This document shows positions 52,571-64,000 of a stretch of DNA of 64,000 nucleotides, piece by piece. How positions within the stretch are numbered: the stretch's first letter is position 1; every line of letters begins with the position of its first letter. Origin of the DNA: Syngnathus acus (taxonomy: Eukaryota > Chordata > Actinopteri > Syngnathiformes > Syngnathidae); contig NC_051088.1 of the NCBI RefSeq assembly GCF_901709675.1, positions 6,459,693 to 6,523,692 of the forward strand. Reading direction: 5' to 3'. A program made the position numbers and the translations under genes. The notes beneath the pieces are model-generated. The model did no database searches and had not been told where the DNA came from. It saw nothing but the letters and a program-made list of their open reading frames with translations.

Positions 52571-53810
52571 ACTCACTCTCTAGGATGGAGTACGAGCTAT
52601 CCATGCGTCAGACAGTGGAGTCTGATGTTGCAAGACTTCGAAAGATTCTGGATGACACCAATGTGATCCGACTGCACTTGGAGAGCGACATTGAATCACT
52701 GAAGGAAGAATTAATCACCCTTAAGAAGAACCGTGATATTGTGAGGGAGCGCCAACAGTAGAGCGTTACAGTTCACCAAAAACAATTCAACGACTCACAC
52801 ACTTAAGCATCATCTCTAAAGTGTACCATTTTATGCATTGTTTGACTGATTGCACAGGATAGCCATTGCTCAGGAAATCACTCCCTGTTTATTTCCCCTT
52901 TGACAGGATGTTGCTGAATTGCGTGCCAAGATCACTGAGGTTGGAGTCCATGTGGATGTTGATGCCCCCAAAGGGCAGGACATAAGCAGGGTTATGGAAG
53001 AGATGAGGGCTAAGTATGAGAAGATCATATTGAAGAATGCAGAGGAAGTCAAAGAATGGCACGAGTACCAGGTACTCCAAGTGATTAGTTTGAGGCACTT
53101 TGTTGAGTGCCAGTAAGAACTCTCCATCTTTGATATTGTGCGCAGATGAAAGATGTGCGGGCCAAAGTAACTGAGCAGAACACAGCCCTGAAAGGAGAAA
53201 TACAGATATTATCTGAAACCAAGAGGAAATATCAGACATTGGAGATTGAATATCAGTCAGCACTGAGCATGGTAACTTTAGTCTTGAATATCCATAATAC
53301 AAAATAATTGCTCAGTGAAATAGCCCAACCTCTTTTCAACCAGTTCGAGAACCTGAAGGCCACAATCCAGGACATTGATATGCGCTACAGCATGGAAGTG
53401 AAAAAATACAACGAGCTGATTCTGAGGCTGAAGGAAGAGCTCACTCAACTCCGCGCTGACATCGAGCAAAACAGAAGTGAATACGAACTCCTCCTCAACA
53501 TCAAGATCAAACTGGAAGCTGAGATAGCCGAGTACAGGCGGTTGCTTGACGGAGGGTTAGACTTAAAGTGAGTTGGCGCAAGTATGGCAACAATCCTCAC
53601 ACAACATAGTGTAGACTCAAATCCAAACCAAGGTATTTTTCATTGACAGCTAAAAAATACTTTGTTCTTGTTTATTTTTTCAGACTTGAGGACACTATCA
53701 AAAAGAAGACCGTTGAGACCAAAGTGGTAACAGTGACTCAGACTTTGGTGGACGGCAAAGTGGTATCAGAGAGCAAGGACGTCAAGTCTGGCGTGATTCT
53801 GGATGACTAA
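51248..53810 (+). CDS. K18-like type I keratin, tandem paralogue
   Basis: A second type I keratin, 2.3 kb downstream of krt18 and in the same direction. Coding exons: 51248-51598, 52358-52440, 52584-52740, 52907-53071, 53146-53271, 53344-53567, 53684-53810. All introns are GT-AG; the sum is 411 codons (410 aa). Internal exons match krt18 in size except exon 6 (224 against 221). The head is short (1-59) and less Ser-rich; helix initiation [20 protein letters not shown] is at 61-80. The helix-termination motif is unusual: [13 protein letters not shown] at 355-367, with Glu for the usual Thr and Gly for the usual Glu. The [10 protein letters not shown] linker motif is kept (213-222). The tail shares [14 protein letters not shown] with krt18 and ends GVILDD. 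The start in GCCATGG context is better than an upstream in-frame ATG at 51125, which precedes the TATA box. It probably arose by tandem duplication of krt18. Confidence 0.9.
51821..52165 (-). mobile_element. LINE-type 3' UTR fragment with (GACTTA)n tail
   Basis: In intron 1 of the K18-like gene. Tandem GACTTA units at the left (51824-51846), then ACTTTATTGTCATTTTGTCA and ACGAAATTTCGTTGCATACG, followed by GGTGGACCTGCAGCGGATGC. This order is the reversed 3' end of a LINE family common in fish. No coding part remains. Confidence 0.6.
52511..52567. repeat. (TC)n microsatellite at a splice acceptor
   Basis: About 27 TC units in intron 2 of the K18-like gene, ending 16 bases before the exon 3 acceptor (AG at 52582-52583). 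It forms most of the polypyrimidine tract. Confidence 0.95.
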
Positions 53811-53820
53811 AAATTGAAAG

Positions 53821-53826
53821 AATAAA
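53821..53826 (+). terminator. Polyadenylation signal of the K18-like gene
   Basis: AATAAA starts only 11 bases after the TAA stop (53808-53810). TG-rich sequence at about 53860-53877 could be the downstream element. If used, the 3' UTR is only about 30-45 bases. No other AATAAA is close. Confidence 0.6.
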
Positions 53827-53849
53827 CAGAAATGTATCCATACTAAGAT

Positions 53850-56800
53850 GTAAATTTATGCCTGTATGTGACTGGGGTCAAACATGAGCAAAACACTTTG
53901 GGCCAATTACGTCCAACACTGAGGACGGTGATACAAGGGTCCTCACCTTGTCAAGTCTTTCAATATGAAGAGCCTCAGCATCCTCTGACCAGTGTGCACT
54001 CATCCACATGAAGCATAAGAAAAGAGCCACCAAGGCTTCCGTTCTGGCTTCCCGCCAGCATTCTCCCAAGTCTGCATTGAGTGTAGGAAATTCTTTCTGC
54101 TTCTGAAAAATGTACACTCTGACCTGTGGTATTTCAAAAGCAGCCCGGACTGGGCATAAGGTCATTTTCCCATGCCTTGTCCAAGCAAACCATGTTTATC
54201 TGTATTCTTGTTAGTCCAACCTGATATGTGACACATACACTGTGATGTATAATCGTGTTAAAGACTTTGGCAGTTTTCTGCGGCCTGCAATTGAGAGCAT
54301 ACCAATGGAATTAGAGCTGAATTAGATTCAATCATAAATGTTCTTAATTATCTACTATTATTCCATAAACTAATTGAATTTAGTTCTAAGAGACCATCTA
54401 GCTTATATCATTGATATCGAACATTGTGTCGCAAATACTTTTAATTTAAACTTTGTGAGTGTTAGACAACAAATCAAACTAAAATGGGCACGCATTTTCT
54501 GTAGGGTACCACTGACAATCAGCAAAAGTGTCAAGGATGACAATCAAACTGAAATATAGACTTTACTGACTTGTATAGTATTATAGCTACGGAAGATTTT
54601 ATAATGATAAAACTCAGACTTTTGTCCCCATGGGGACAATTATGTTGCAATCTGAAACAGCCTCCTGGGACAGATTCACTTTATATTTTCTCAACCTGAT
54701 AATTTTGTCGCAAGCTGCTGCACATGGACAAAAATTCTATAATCCAAATTGTCACGTCGAGTCTGAACTGCAATGTATCCTCCAGATGGCACTTTTGTAT
54801 TTGTTGGAGTTCATTTTTGACACACGAGGCCAGCTGTACGCTATTTTGCATGCGATAATAGACAGAGGGAGATGGCAGATTCCGGAAATAACAGAAACAT
54901 GTATAGTGACGTTACAGACATGCTCGATAAAAGCGCTTTGTTCCTAAACTTTTGAATAAATGTTTTCCTGCATGACAATAGAATTATCAATCAACATAAA
55001 CCGTCTCTCTCGTTTGGAATAAAATCTTGATTAGAACGGGCTTGGTGCAGTCTGAATATTCTAAATGGAGCATTTTTATTCTAATCAGGCATTTGTAATC
55101 CAAATAAATGCGTCCATGTAAGCGTAGCCACTATCTAAATCACTGGTGTTGATTTGAGCTAATATAAATTTTGTAAATCCACACTAATTTACTGACTGGA
55201 AGGAACTGGGCAGACTTGGCGGAAATGGAGAGGGAATTCCAGAGAACAGGGATGGGGGACTAAACATATTTAGGAGACAGATTGGCAGATAAGGAGTGAA
55301 CTAAAAGAACCCATGGGAATAACTTGAGCATGCCAGTAATTCCTCAGAAATCTCTGGTCTCCCAATGGAGAGCCAGAGAATTTATTGCTCCTCAAACCAG
55401 GAGGAGAGACTAGACATCACCAGGAAAGTCAGCCCCTATATTGTTTACTTGTATAAGATCCTCGGAATGCAAAAACGCCTGACACCATGGTGAGAGAAAT
55501 TTCAAATCAAGGTCAAGTAGTCTTCTTTGGCTGAATGAGGGGAAATCTCTTTTAGGGCCAATGATGGGGTTCATGTCACGGCTGGTTGTTTTGGACATAC
55601 GTATATTATGAAAAATGTACTCAATTGACACAACTTTGCCTCTGAAATCAAACTCCTGTGTTGTACAATGAGGAGTTTATGCAAAATTATTGACAAAAAA
55701 GGTTTTAATATTGCACAAAGCTACAAACTCTGAAGTTGTGTGCAACTTTTCAGTCATCCAAATGATCTAAAAGATGGTTAAAGATAATCTCAGGTCAGTG
55801 TTGCGTGCACGTTGCATCACCTTTTTTTTTTTTTTTTCATTTTAAATACTTTAAAGCTGTCATTAAGAGCGGCTTCATGATAGGTTATCAGTGGCTGTAA
55901 GTACTTTAGATAAACAGTTTAAAGTAGACTTAAGTAGTTTTCCTTTCAGAACTCTCTTCAGGCCAGAGTAAAGTGCCGGTGTTTCATCTCTGCCTTCTTT
56001 TTCTGCAGTAAAACAGTTACAGGCTTGGCCTAGACACACACCATGAATCATTTCTCTCGACTCTCGCTGTCACACAATCAAACACACATTGTCTTTCCCC
56101 GTGGCCCACACATCTGCTGGGTGTGGGTCATAGAGTAAGTCATCTGACTCTAGCTTCCTCCCAGTGAGAAGACGGAGTGAAGGGCGGGGTTTCTGCGAAA
56201 AGGTTGCAGGGACAGAAGGGTAGCAAAACAAAATGAAAGTTAAAGTAAATACATTGGAGCATTGATGAGGTGACTTTAAACACTCCGCAAATGTTGTCGC
56301 CCACAAGTGAAAAAGTTTTTCGTGAATACTGTACTACTCAGCTATAATGCAACATTTCAATTCAAGGAATGATGAACGAAAGACCACCACATATCAAGGG
56401 CTGTGTTCAGTGCAAACACACAAAATAGTTGTAAGGGCTGGCAAGCTATAGTGAGAAAGCAGATGACTTCTGAAAGTAATATGAGGGAAAGGTGAGCAGG
56501 GGCGTGGGAGGGCAGTGACGTAGATTGGGCAAAGGGCAAATCAAGTAAGAACACTAGGCAACGTGCCACCAACCAAATCCCTTCATTTTCATTTTCCAGC
56601 CATGTTGCATATGTGGGAAAGAGAGCTGGGAATCCAAGACTTCGCTTGAAGCGCTGAATCAACTAAACTTGACACGGGTGACTCATGTCTGGTTGCCGTG
56701 GAAACTACGCCCACCCAAAAACGTTGTTACCAGAAAGTGGCAAGCTTTAAGCAGTAAGATTACAATCTTTCCTCTGCTAAAAATACAGCGATAACAATTC

Positions 56801-59800
56801 CAAGACGAAGCAAGTATACAATTTATGATGGAGTGTACAAGGGTCATCTATTCAGTCATTAACTGTAGCACTCTTTAAATGAGTGACTAATTTGTAGCAA
56901 AGCAAAGGACCGTAGTAAATGATTGAATCTTAAAGTTTTGCACTATACAGCAAACCTAACATATTCTTTCTTTTGATATAGATATTCTGAGCTTGGCCTT
57001 GGTCTTGGTCCTCTAAACCCGGATCTCCAAGGTAGTCGGCTTTTGTCTGTCTGCCTGTCATGGCAAAACAAAAGGACAGGATATTTGGCTGCCATTCTGG
57101 AATGTTGTTGTTGAGCACCTGGGCTCACCAAACATCTTTTTCAGAAGTTTCAGTGGGCTCACCAAACATCTTTTTCAGAAGTTTCACTGGATCCAACCAT
57201 TAAATACGTGCCCACTCTATTCAAAGCAGAATATGTATTTTTCTTTCTAGAGATAAATAAGGTCTATACAATTTATTTGACTTGATTTGATCTATACAAT
57301 TTATTTGACGTGGAACTTTACGTCGCCTAAAAATTGTCCAATAAGATGTCATTCCCATACTGTCAACAGCCACGACATGTTGCAACAGATGGGGAAAGGA
57401 GTTCAACATTTGAGTTGCGGGAGGGTATTTTGTGGAACCTCCAAATTGGAATGCACTAAAACGATTCGGTTACATTACCCTGGCTCTCCTGATACTTTGG
57501 TGAGAAAGCACAGTAGACTCATATTTAGACTGGCTAAAAGCAGGTCTAAATTGTTGCACAAGTGATGTAATCCAATTTAGGTGGATGTGATCAACGTACA
57601 TGCAGGCACATTCTGAGCTGTGTAGATAGATGCGTGTGGAGGGTGTCATGGTATTTCGAAAATATAGGGCCTGCAAGTATGCCATTGGACTTTATTTTGT
57701 GTTTTTGTAGTGTCACCACAGAAGAGTACCAATGATGGAAAAGAGAAGATGTGTGATGACGAACACGGAACCATAAATGCTATACTGACGAAGGAAAGCC
57801 ATACACATTGTCCTAGCAGCTCAGTAAAATAACATTGAAGCAATACCAGGTGGATCATTATAATAAATGAACAAGGCAAGGTATACATGTGAAGAGACCC
57901 CATTTCCCAAAATATTCATGTACTTTCATCACTGCATCAGGACACATTGAGGATAATAACCAGCAGAAAATAGGTTTTATAATACAATGGTTAGCTTATT
58001 TTTACACTTATAAGGCAGCTGATGAAGCAAAAAGCTGTTAACACGTAAATCAACTCAAATCCCTGGCTTCTTTTCACCACACATCACCAAAGGATTACTG
58101 TTTGATTGATTGTTTTTGTTAAGATTATGCAGTTGTTAATTAAAGGTTTAATGATGGTGTCACTTTGACCATTAATTCAGTGTCAATCATTTTCTATAGG
58201 AATGTATTGATTAGAATAAGAAAACAATTTGGAGGTCGAACAGCAAGGGGATTTAACGTAGATTCACAATGAACAACTTTGTGAAGCGTATCCCAATATT
58301 TTCTCCCATAATTCTACATCAAAGTCTATAGATGTTCTAATTATATTCTATTTTAGGTACATTAAATAAACTTGATTGTTATCTACCTGAGTTGCTGTAA
58401 CATGGAAGCAGTTTTCCACACTCTCTCTAAATATAGTGTATGGGAAATTGACTTGTAAAAGAGGAATTGCATCACAGGAAGGGAGAGTCTGCTGTTAAAT
58501 TGCTCCAAATTTTAGCTTGACCCTCTGTCAAAACATTAACTGGTCCAGGAAGGTGACTCATAAACAAAAATGGTTCAAAGGAAAAAAAAACAGATATCTT
58601 ACACCACTGTGTCACATATTCCTTTAGTGTATGAGAACAAAAAGTTTCTGTAACACAATCTTGACACATTTTTAGTGAACTACAAAGAGAGTGAGAAATC
58701 GGGTGGGACTATGTGAACTCAAGTCCTTGGGCATCTAAACTATGGCACAAAAACAGACAGAGGGAGACTGCTGAGAGATGCCAGCTCCTAGGTGATGACA
58801 AGGTGCCCTTGAGCAATGTGCCAAAACCCCCGATTCATTGCGCACTCATTTGTGTGCAGTTGGAGACTTGAAACTATTTCAAAGTCTCATTACCACTACT
58901 AATCAGATGAGGTAAAAGGCTATGCGGTGATGAGTTGGTTTGAATTTGTTAATTTATCAGTCATTCCGTCAGTTCACTTGTTAGTTAGGGCCAGGGACGC
59001 TACCAATCCAGCAGAGAGAGGGTGGTGAGTTGAGAAAAATCCACCCTGTGTATCTGTTGGCAACCACTGGTGGAGCTAGAGGGAGGTGTGGGGGGCACTG
59101 CGCCACCACCAAGTTAAAATCACAATATTTGGGGGTAAAGACATACCCCCCCTCCAAAAAATGTTGGGTTGTAATTTGATTTATATTTTTATTTTATTTT
59201 TTTTTTATTTATTTAAGCTTGCCTTTTTTTACAACTTTGAAAAGATTTTATTGTATTTAAAAACGTCAAAAGTAGAGTAAACTCCTACTATTCGCAGGGG
59301 ATAGGGACTAAGTCTTGAAGCGAAGCGTGGAAAACCCTGAGTAGTTGACATGTCAAAACTGTGTTTCTAATTGCCCATGTTGATAGTTTTATACCACACA
59401 TAAAACACAATATAAATGGCCTTCATATAATTTGAGCTTTTAAAAAAAACACATGCATTTATGGTGAAGACCCTGCATAACTAACAACCCAAGTAAATGT
59501 ATCACCTTCCCGACAAAAATCAAGATGAATCATTTGACCATAATCCCTTGACTCCAATGACTACTTTTCATTTTTCATCATATAAAAATAATATTTTTAA
59601 CAAAAACCTTTTTTTTATTGTGAAACAATAGCAAATCTTAAATAAGCGGAATTTCACTGAACAAAATTGCTGATAGCAATGTTATCGATTTTGCTTTGTT
59701 CACCAGACTACTAAACTAATAACAACGTTATGATGTTAGGTGAAATATCAGGGGATCCTGGAATTTCATTTGAAGGTTGTGACATGTTTAAATCATTTTA

Positions 59801-62800
59801 ATAATGAGATGCTTGGCCGCCACATGCCCTCAAGCCAATTTGGAATTCATTCCAGATGCTGTGGAGTAAAACATAGAAGGAAATTACAGATTATGTCGGG
59901 AATGGGAACAGATCTTGTCTTCCAGTATTGTACTTACACGACTGAGTTCTACTTTACATTGTTGCCTGTGTATCCGAATCCCAATGCTTGGATTTAGTCT
60001 TTTCATGGTCGTATTATTTTGCACCTGGTGTGCAGCTATGGTGTTCACACTGCCGCTCAAAATGTCACCACTCAAGAGGTCTGCTATGATGAGGCCTTGC
60101 GGTTTGTTGGTTGAGGCAGATTAGAGATCAAATTTGGAATTCCACCCTCTCCCACTCTCATTCTCTCCAGAAGATATATCCTGTGTGAAACCATTTATCC
60201 TCTTGGAAGAATTGTCACCAGCAAATTGTTTTGACGAGTTTAGGGTGGTTGCTCAAAGTGGAAAGAGAGAACATACCTGCAGTAAATCATTCTGCCCGTA
60301 TAGGGGTGAAATGTCCCTCAGGGATCGTGTTGCAGTGTGTTTACCTAGTTGCCATGGTTATGCAGTGACAGCGAGAACGTGACAGACTATGATAAACACT
60401 GAAGCAAATCATGAGTTTAGGATTTATATAAGGAGGTGAATGTTTAGTGCAGTGATGGGCAAATTTAAAGTTTTAAAATTGACATATTAGCCAGATCGTT
60501 TGTGTGTTTGAATGTACGAGTTGCCTACCAGTAAGAGCTATTGTACTCTTGAGTTCTTTTCTACAGTAAAGTGTTAAACAGGATGTGCTTCTGGATCTCA
60601 AAGAGCCCAAGAAGGAAACAATCTTTCCCCTCACTGGATTTTCTCTCAATTACTGACACATTGCATTCAAGCGCCAGTTATTAGCCCTTCACTCCCTCTA
60701 GTGTTTGAGATCCAACAAGGAAGTACAAGACATTACTCTCAATGAAAAAAAAAGTATAATTAACAGAAAAGAATTGTCAGAAAAGAAAGATGATTCATTC
60801 CATTGTTAAAGAATTTCATTTTAATCTCCAGGCTCAGAATGCACTTCTATCGTCTGCGTGTCAGTAGAATGTTGCCAGAGGTCGGTCAAGCAGCAGCAAT
60901 GTAGCTTCCAGTCTGGCAGACTTATTTGGCTTTCGATCACAGTGACATGACCAAAGAAGGCCTTTCGGCCACATAACAGCTACTGGGAAGCTTGCTTTTA
61001 TTTAGTATCGGTAAATTGTTGCAAAATGCCACTTAAGGGTCACTACTGGTTACTTGGAAAACGCGGTGACGTAACTAAAAGTAGTAGTTGAAGCTCAACC
61101 CATCCAGCCTTTGAAAGTGAGAATATTGATGAGACCTCTCCTGTTTGTGTAATGACTAAGCAATTTACCGTCTCACGCAGCTATGCGGAAAGATGCATTA
61201 TTTGATCAGTGCTTGCAAACATTTACAAACCTTGACATGAGAGCGAGAGCAGATAGATCAGCAGAGGAGTCACAGTATGTACTGTAGAACAGAATCCAAT
61301 TATCTACACCGGCCGACCGAGTAAATAAGTCCTTCCTTCTTTTGATGAGAAGCAGCTTCAAGAAGACGGTGATGAAGTCAAACAGGGAAAAGGGAAGAGA
61401 CTGTTCCTGAAATACTTTTGGTCTTTGCCAAGAAACTGAGCTCTTACGTAAGCATGCTAATAGGCGGACTGGTCCTTCTTTGGTCTTTAGGGTCAACCTC
61501 TCAAGAGAAAAGGCTGAGTCTATGTACGGGAGACTCCCTATGAGCTCAGTATAAAGGAATCTTCTGTTTTGTTTGTATTTTTTTCACCCATGCAATGTTT
61601 TCCCCTGACTTCTTCACCTAATCTGGTATGTCTCTTGGGAGATGTCCCCCGCCTTCCTCACTATATCCTGAACTGATCTCACTTCAGTTACTGACAAGTC
61701 TTCCTTATATGAGCAGAGAGGAGAGCCCCACGCGATGATGCGTCATCCAAGCAATAAGCTCATATTTAGTTTGCTCCTGGTCCAAAATGTCATCTACAGT
61801 AGATCTGAAAAATATCAGTTCAACTATTTGGTTTGTTAAAGAGATGTGTGTTGTTCAATCCACTTTCAAATCAGCTAGATGGGACTGCAAAACAAAGAAA
61901 GGAAATACCATGTTGGCTGCGTTTTCACTCGAGTGGATAGTCACTCCTCTCTTTAAATCCTCAAATTGGCGCATTGGTGAAAAACAAGGATGCTTGTCAA
62001 AAGCTAACATATAGGGAGCCTCACCCAAACATTCAGTTAGACCAGCCTTCATCTAAGATTAGTGTTGGCTCCCAGCAAAGCAGATGAAGAACATCCATGT
62101 CTGGTGTTTGAAAAGTACACACACACACATACAAACTTGTCTATAGAAGAATATTAGTCAGTGACCGAGTGACACAGGAATGTTTGAGAACTGTTTCCAA
62201 AATATTGTTCATCCCAGCATCTTCATTCTATGACATCACAGGATGAAACCATAATCTCCAAAGATCTTTTGTGTATGTTCAGGTGATGTAATCCAATAAG
62301 TAGATGATTTTATTACAGACTTCTTACCGGCTTGATATTTTCTTTTTTGCTCAAGGATTACATTTAGGCGAGTCAACATTTGACGTTTTTACATGCAAGA
62401 GTCTGAAATTTCACCCCGCTGAGCCTTCTTTTCATTTTATGCAGAAAATAAACCAAACGGAAATTGCTGTGAGTTGGACTGCTGAAAGATCTCATGCGAG
62501 CCATTTGCTTGCAGAGAAACAATATGGGAAAAAAAGGAGGGACCAACAAAGTTGGAGGGAGGCAAAAATCACAGCAGAAAGGAGGGTGAGCGTGCTGTGT
62601 GTGATAAGAGCTGATTCAACGGTAGCAGCTGTTCATTGGAGTGATTTCCGGTGCTCTTGCTTGAACTGCTTCATTCAGAGCCCAATGAAAAGGCAAACAA
62701 GTAGCAGCTCTGTAGGAAATCTTCCCAAAGCTACATCAGCATTGTGGAGTTCAGACAGACAGAGTAAAAGTCAAACTTTTACAGATTACTGCTTTAAGAT

Positions 62801-62900
62801 TGGTGTAGAAGGACAAGTAGAAAAAAACATCAAACACTGCAAGCATGGAGAATAAACAAATTCGATACAACTAGTTGTTAAATATATACATAGAGAATGT
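53850..62900. other. Intergenic, no gene seen
   Basis: No convincing gene. A minus-strand frame of 95 codons at 53878-54165 and a plus-strand frame of 183 codons at 62304-62855 are open but match nothing I know. AP-1 consensus sites are at 56679-56685 and 58554-58560. AT-rich simple sequence lies at 59180-59230 and a diverged repeat piece at 59281-59345. Confidence 0.5.
57121..57188. repeat. 34-bp tandem duplication
   Basis: Unit begins GGGCTCACCAAACATC; copies at 57121-57154 and 57155-57188 differ only at the last base or so. A second short duplication (TCTATACAATTTATTTGAC at 57263 and 57291) is 75 bases further on. Confidence 0.9.
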
Positions 62901-63225
62901 GGCTGGAGCTCAGTGGCCTAGTGGTAGAGTGTCCGCCCTGAGACTGGAAGGTTGTGGGTTCAAACCCCGGCCGGGTCATACCAAAGACTATAAAAATGGG
63001 ACCCATTGCCTCCCTGCTTGGCACTCAGCATTAAGGGTTGGAATTGGGGGGTTAGATCACCAACTGATTCCCGAGCGCGGCACCGCTGCTGCTCACTGCT
63101 CCCCTCTCCCCCAGGGGATGGATTAAAATCACACGGGGATGGGTTAAATGCAGAGGACAAATTTCACCACACCCAGGTGTGTGTGTGACGATCATTGGGA
63201 CTTTAATCTTTAATCTTTAATCTTT
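62901..63225 (+). mobile_element. tRNA-derived SINE, full-length
   Basis: Starts with a tRNA-related head: A-box TGGCCTAGTGG (62914-62924) and B-box GGTTCAAACCC (62957-62967), spaced as in a polymerase III promoter. A tRNA-unrelated body follows (TGGGACCCATTGCCTCCCTG to ACAAATTTCACCACACCC), then a tail of CTTTAAT units (63201-63225). A truncated relative is at 28506-28722. SINEs have no proteins and depend on a partner LINE; which one is not evident from the tail here. Confidence 0.9.
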
Positions 63226-64000
63226 TTAAAATATAGAAGTTGAATACGTTTTATTTTACCAAAAGAATCACTTTCAAATGATAAGAACTCCCGTTACTCG
63301 ACGTTTTCTTTGTTAAACTCATTTGGTACATCTCAATGCTAACAAGAAATCACATACAGTATAACTTGACAGTTCATCATAATTTAGAAGCTTGCATTTA
63401 TGACTGTACTGGTCATCTGTGCCAGACCTTTTTGGTTTTATTTTCTTTTATGCAACCATAAATCAGATTTTGTTTTGTTTATGCAAGAGAAGTGGGGGTG
63501 CTAGTTATGTAATGGCATGTTCTGTGGTACATTAAATAACTGTCCCATCAGTGAGTGGTACAGGAAACATGTGGTTTTAAATTTATTATCTCAAAATATT
63601 TGCCCAGATTTTACGATGCATCCCGCAAGGCTGAAAGGCCGATTCTGATTGGTCAGAATTACTTGGCACATGCCCAGTTTGAAATTCAAGTGATACTTCC
63701 TGGGACAAAACTCATAGGGTCGCTGGTTGCTGGACCCTATCTCAGCTGACTTCAGGCCAAAGTAAGACTGGTCACCAGTCAGTCGCAAGCTAGGGCACAT
63801 ATAAAGACCATCACTGAGTAGGAACTATTCGGGTAATTGTCTAATGATCAATACTTTTCAACTTCTTTGCAAAGTCTGCCGGACTGAAAGGATGTGAAAG
63901 GTTTAATGTGAGTTAAGCTCTGGGCCTGCCAGCTGTGGGACTGTGGAAAAAAAGAACATGAATAAAGCGAGTGTTACATAACATAATTTCATAATTGCAG
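63226..64000. other. Non-coding flank, no gene seen
   Basis: No protein-like frame. A diverged repeat piece at about 63717-63800 (GGACCCTATCTCAGCTGAC and CAGTCGCAAGCTAGGGCAC) resembles the GGAT-tailed family. Confidence 0.5.

Noticed and set aside
62957-62967. B-box sequence as a true tRNA gene
   Set aside because: The A- and B-boxes are followed by a SINE body and tail, with no acceptor-stem pairing or 3' end of a tRNA seen. It is a SINE head.

Overview
The window looks like nuclear DNA of a ray-finned (teleost, probably percomorph) fish. It has keratin genes split by GT-AG introns, TATA and AATAAA signals, fish-type L2-like LINEs, tRNA-derived SINEs and hAT-type MITEs, and many long microsatellites. 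No bacterial, organellar or viral gene arrangement was seen. I cannot name the species.

Only three protein-coding host genes can be supported, and they form one locus. A type II keratin, krt8, lies on the minus strand (CDS 6832-11276, 8 coding exons, 535 aa). About 33 kb away, and transcribed away from it, lie two type I keratins on the plus strand: krt18 (CDS 44534-48892, 7 coding exons, 421 aa) and a shorter K18-like paralogue (CDS 51248-53810, 7 coding exons, 410 aa). All exon joins were derived by hand: every splice site is GT-AG and every phase is consistent. The layout matches the head-to-head KRT8/KRT18 pair of mammals, in which the sole type I gene outside the type I cluster sits beside KRT8. 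K8 and K18 are obligate partners of intermediate filaments in simple epithelia, so the locus carries both halves of the heterodimer plus a tandem second type I copy.

Region by region: 0.7-4.5 kb is a 5'-truncated L2-like LINE on the minus strand, split by a frameshift and a nested retroelement tail. 4.6-6.3 kb holds a GGAT-tailed dispersed repeat, a decayed second LINE and an ATGG microsatellite. 6.7-11.4 kb is krt8 with polyA signal and promoter. 11.5-44.4 kb is a gene-free interval with repeats, two near-identical hAT MITEs with intact 8-bp target duplications, a tRNA-derived SINE, long GATA and CA arrays, and scattered AP-1 and RFX-like motifs. 44.4-49.3 kb is krt18. 49.3-51.1 kb is short spacer with a 97-bp tandem duplication. 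51.1-53.85 kb is the K18-like gene. 53.85-64 kb is gene-free with one full SINE.

The points most worth a second look are the K18-like paralogue (altered helix-termination motif, very short 3' end, retroelement tail next to its TATA box), an AP-1 site in the loop of an 18-bp hairpin upstream of krt18, a tandem double AP-1 site mid-interval, and the matched end-sequence variants of the two MITEs.
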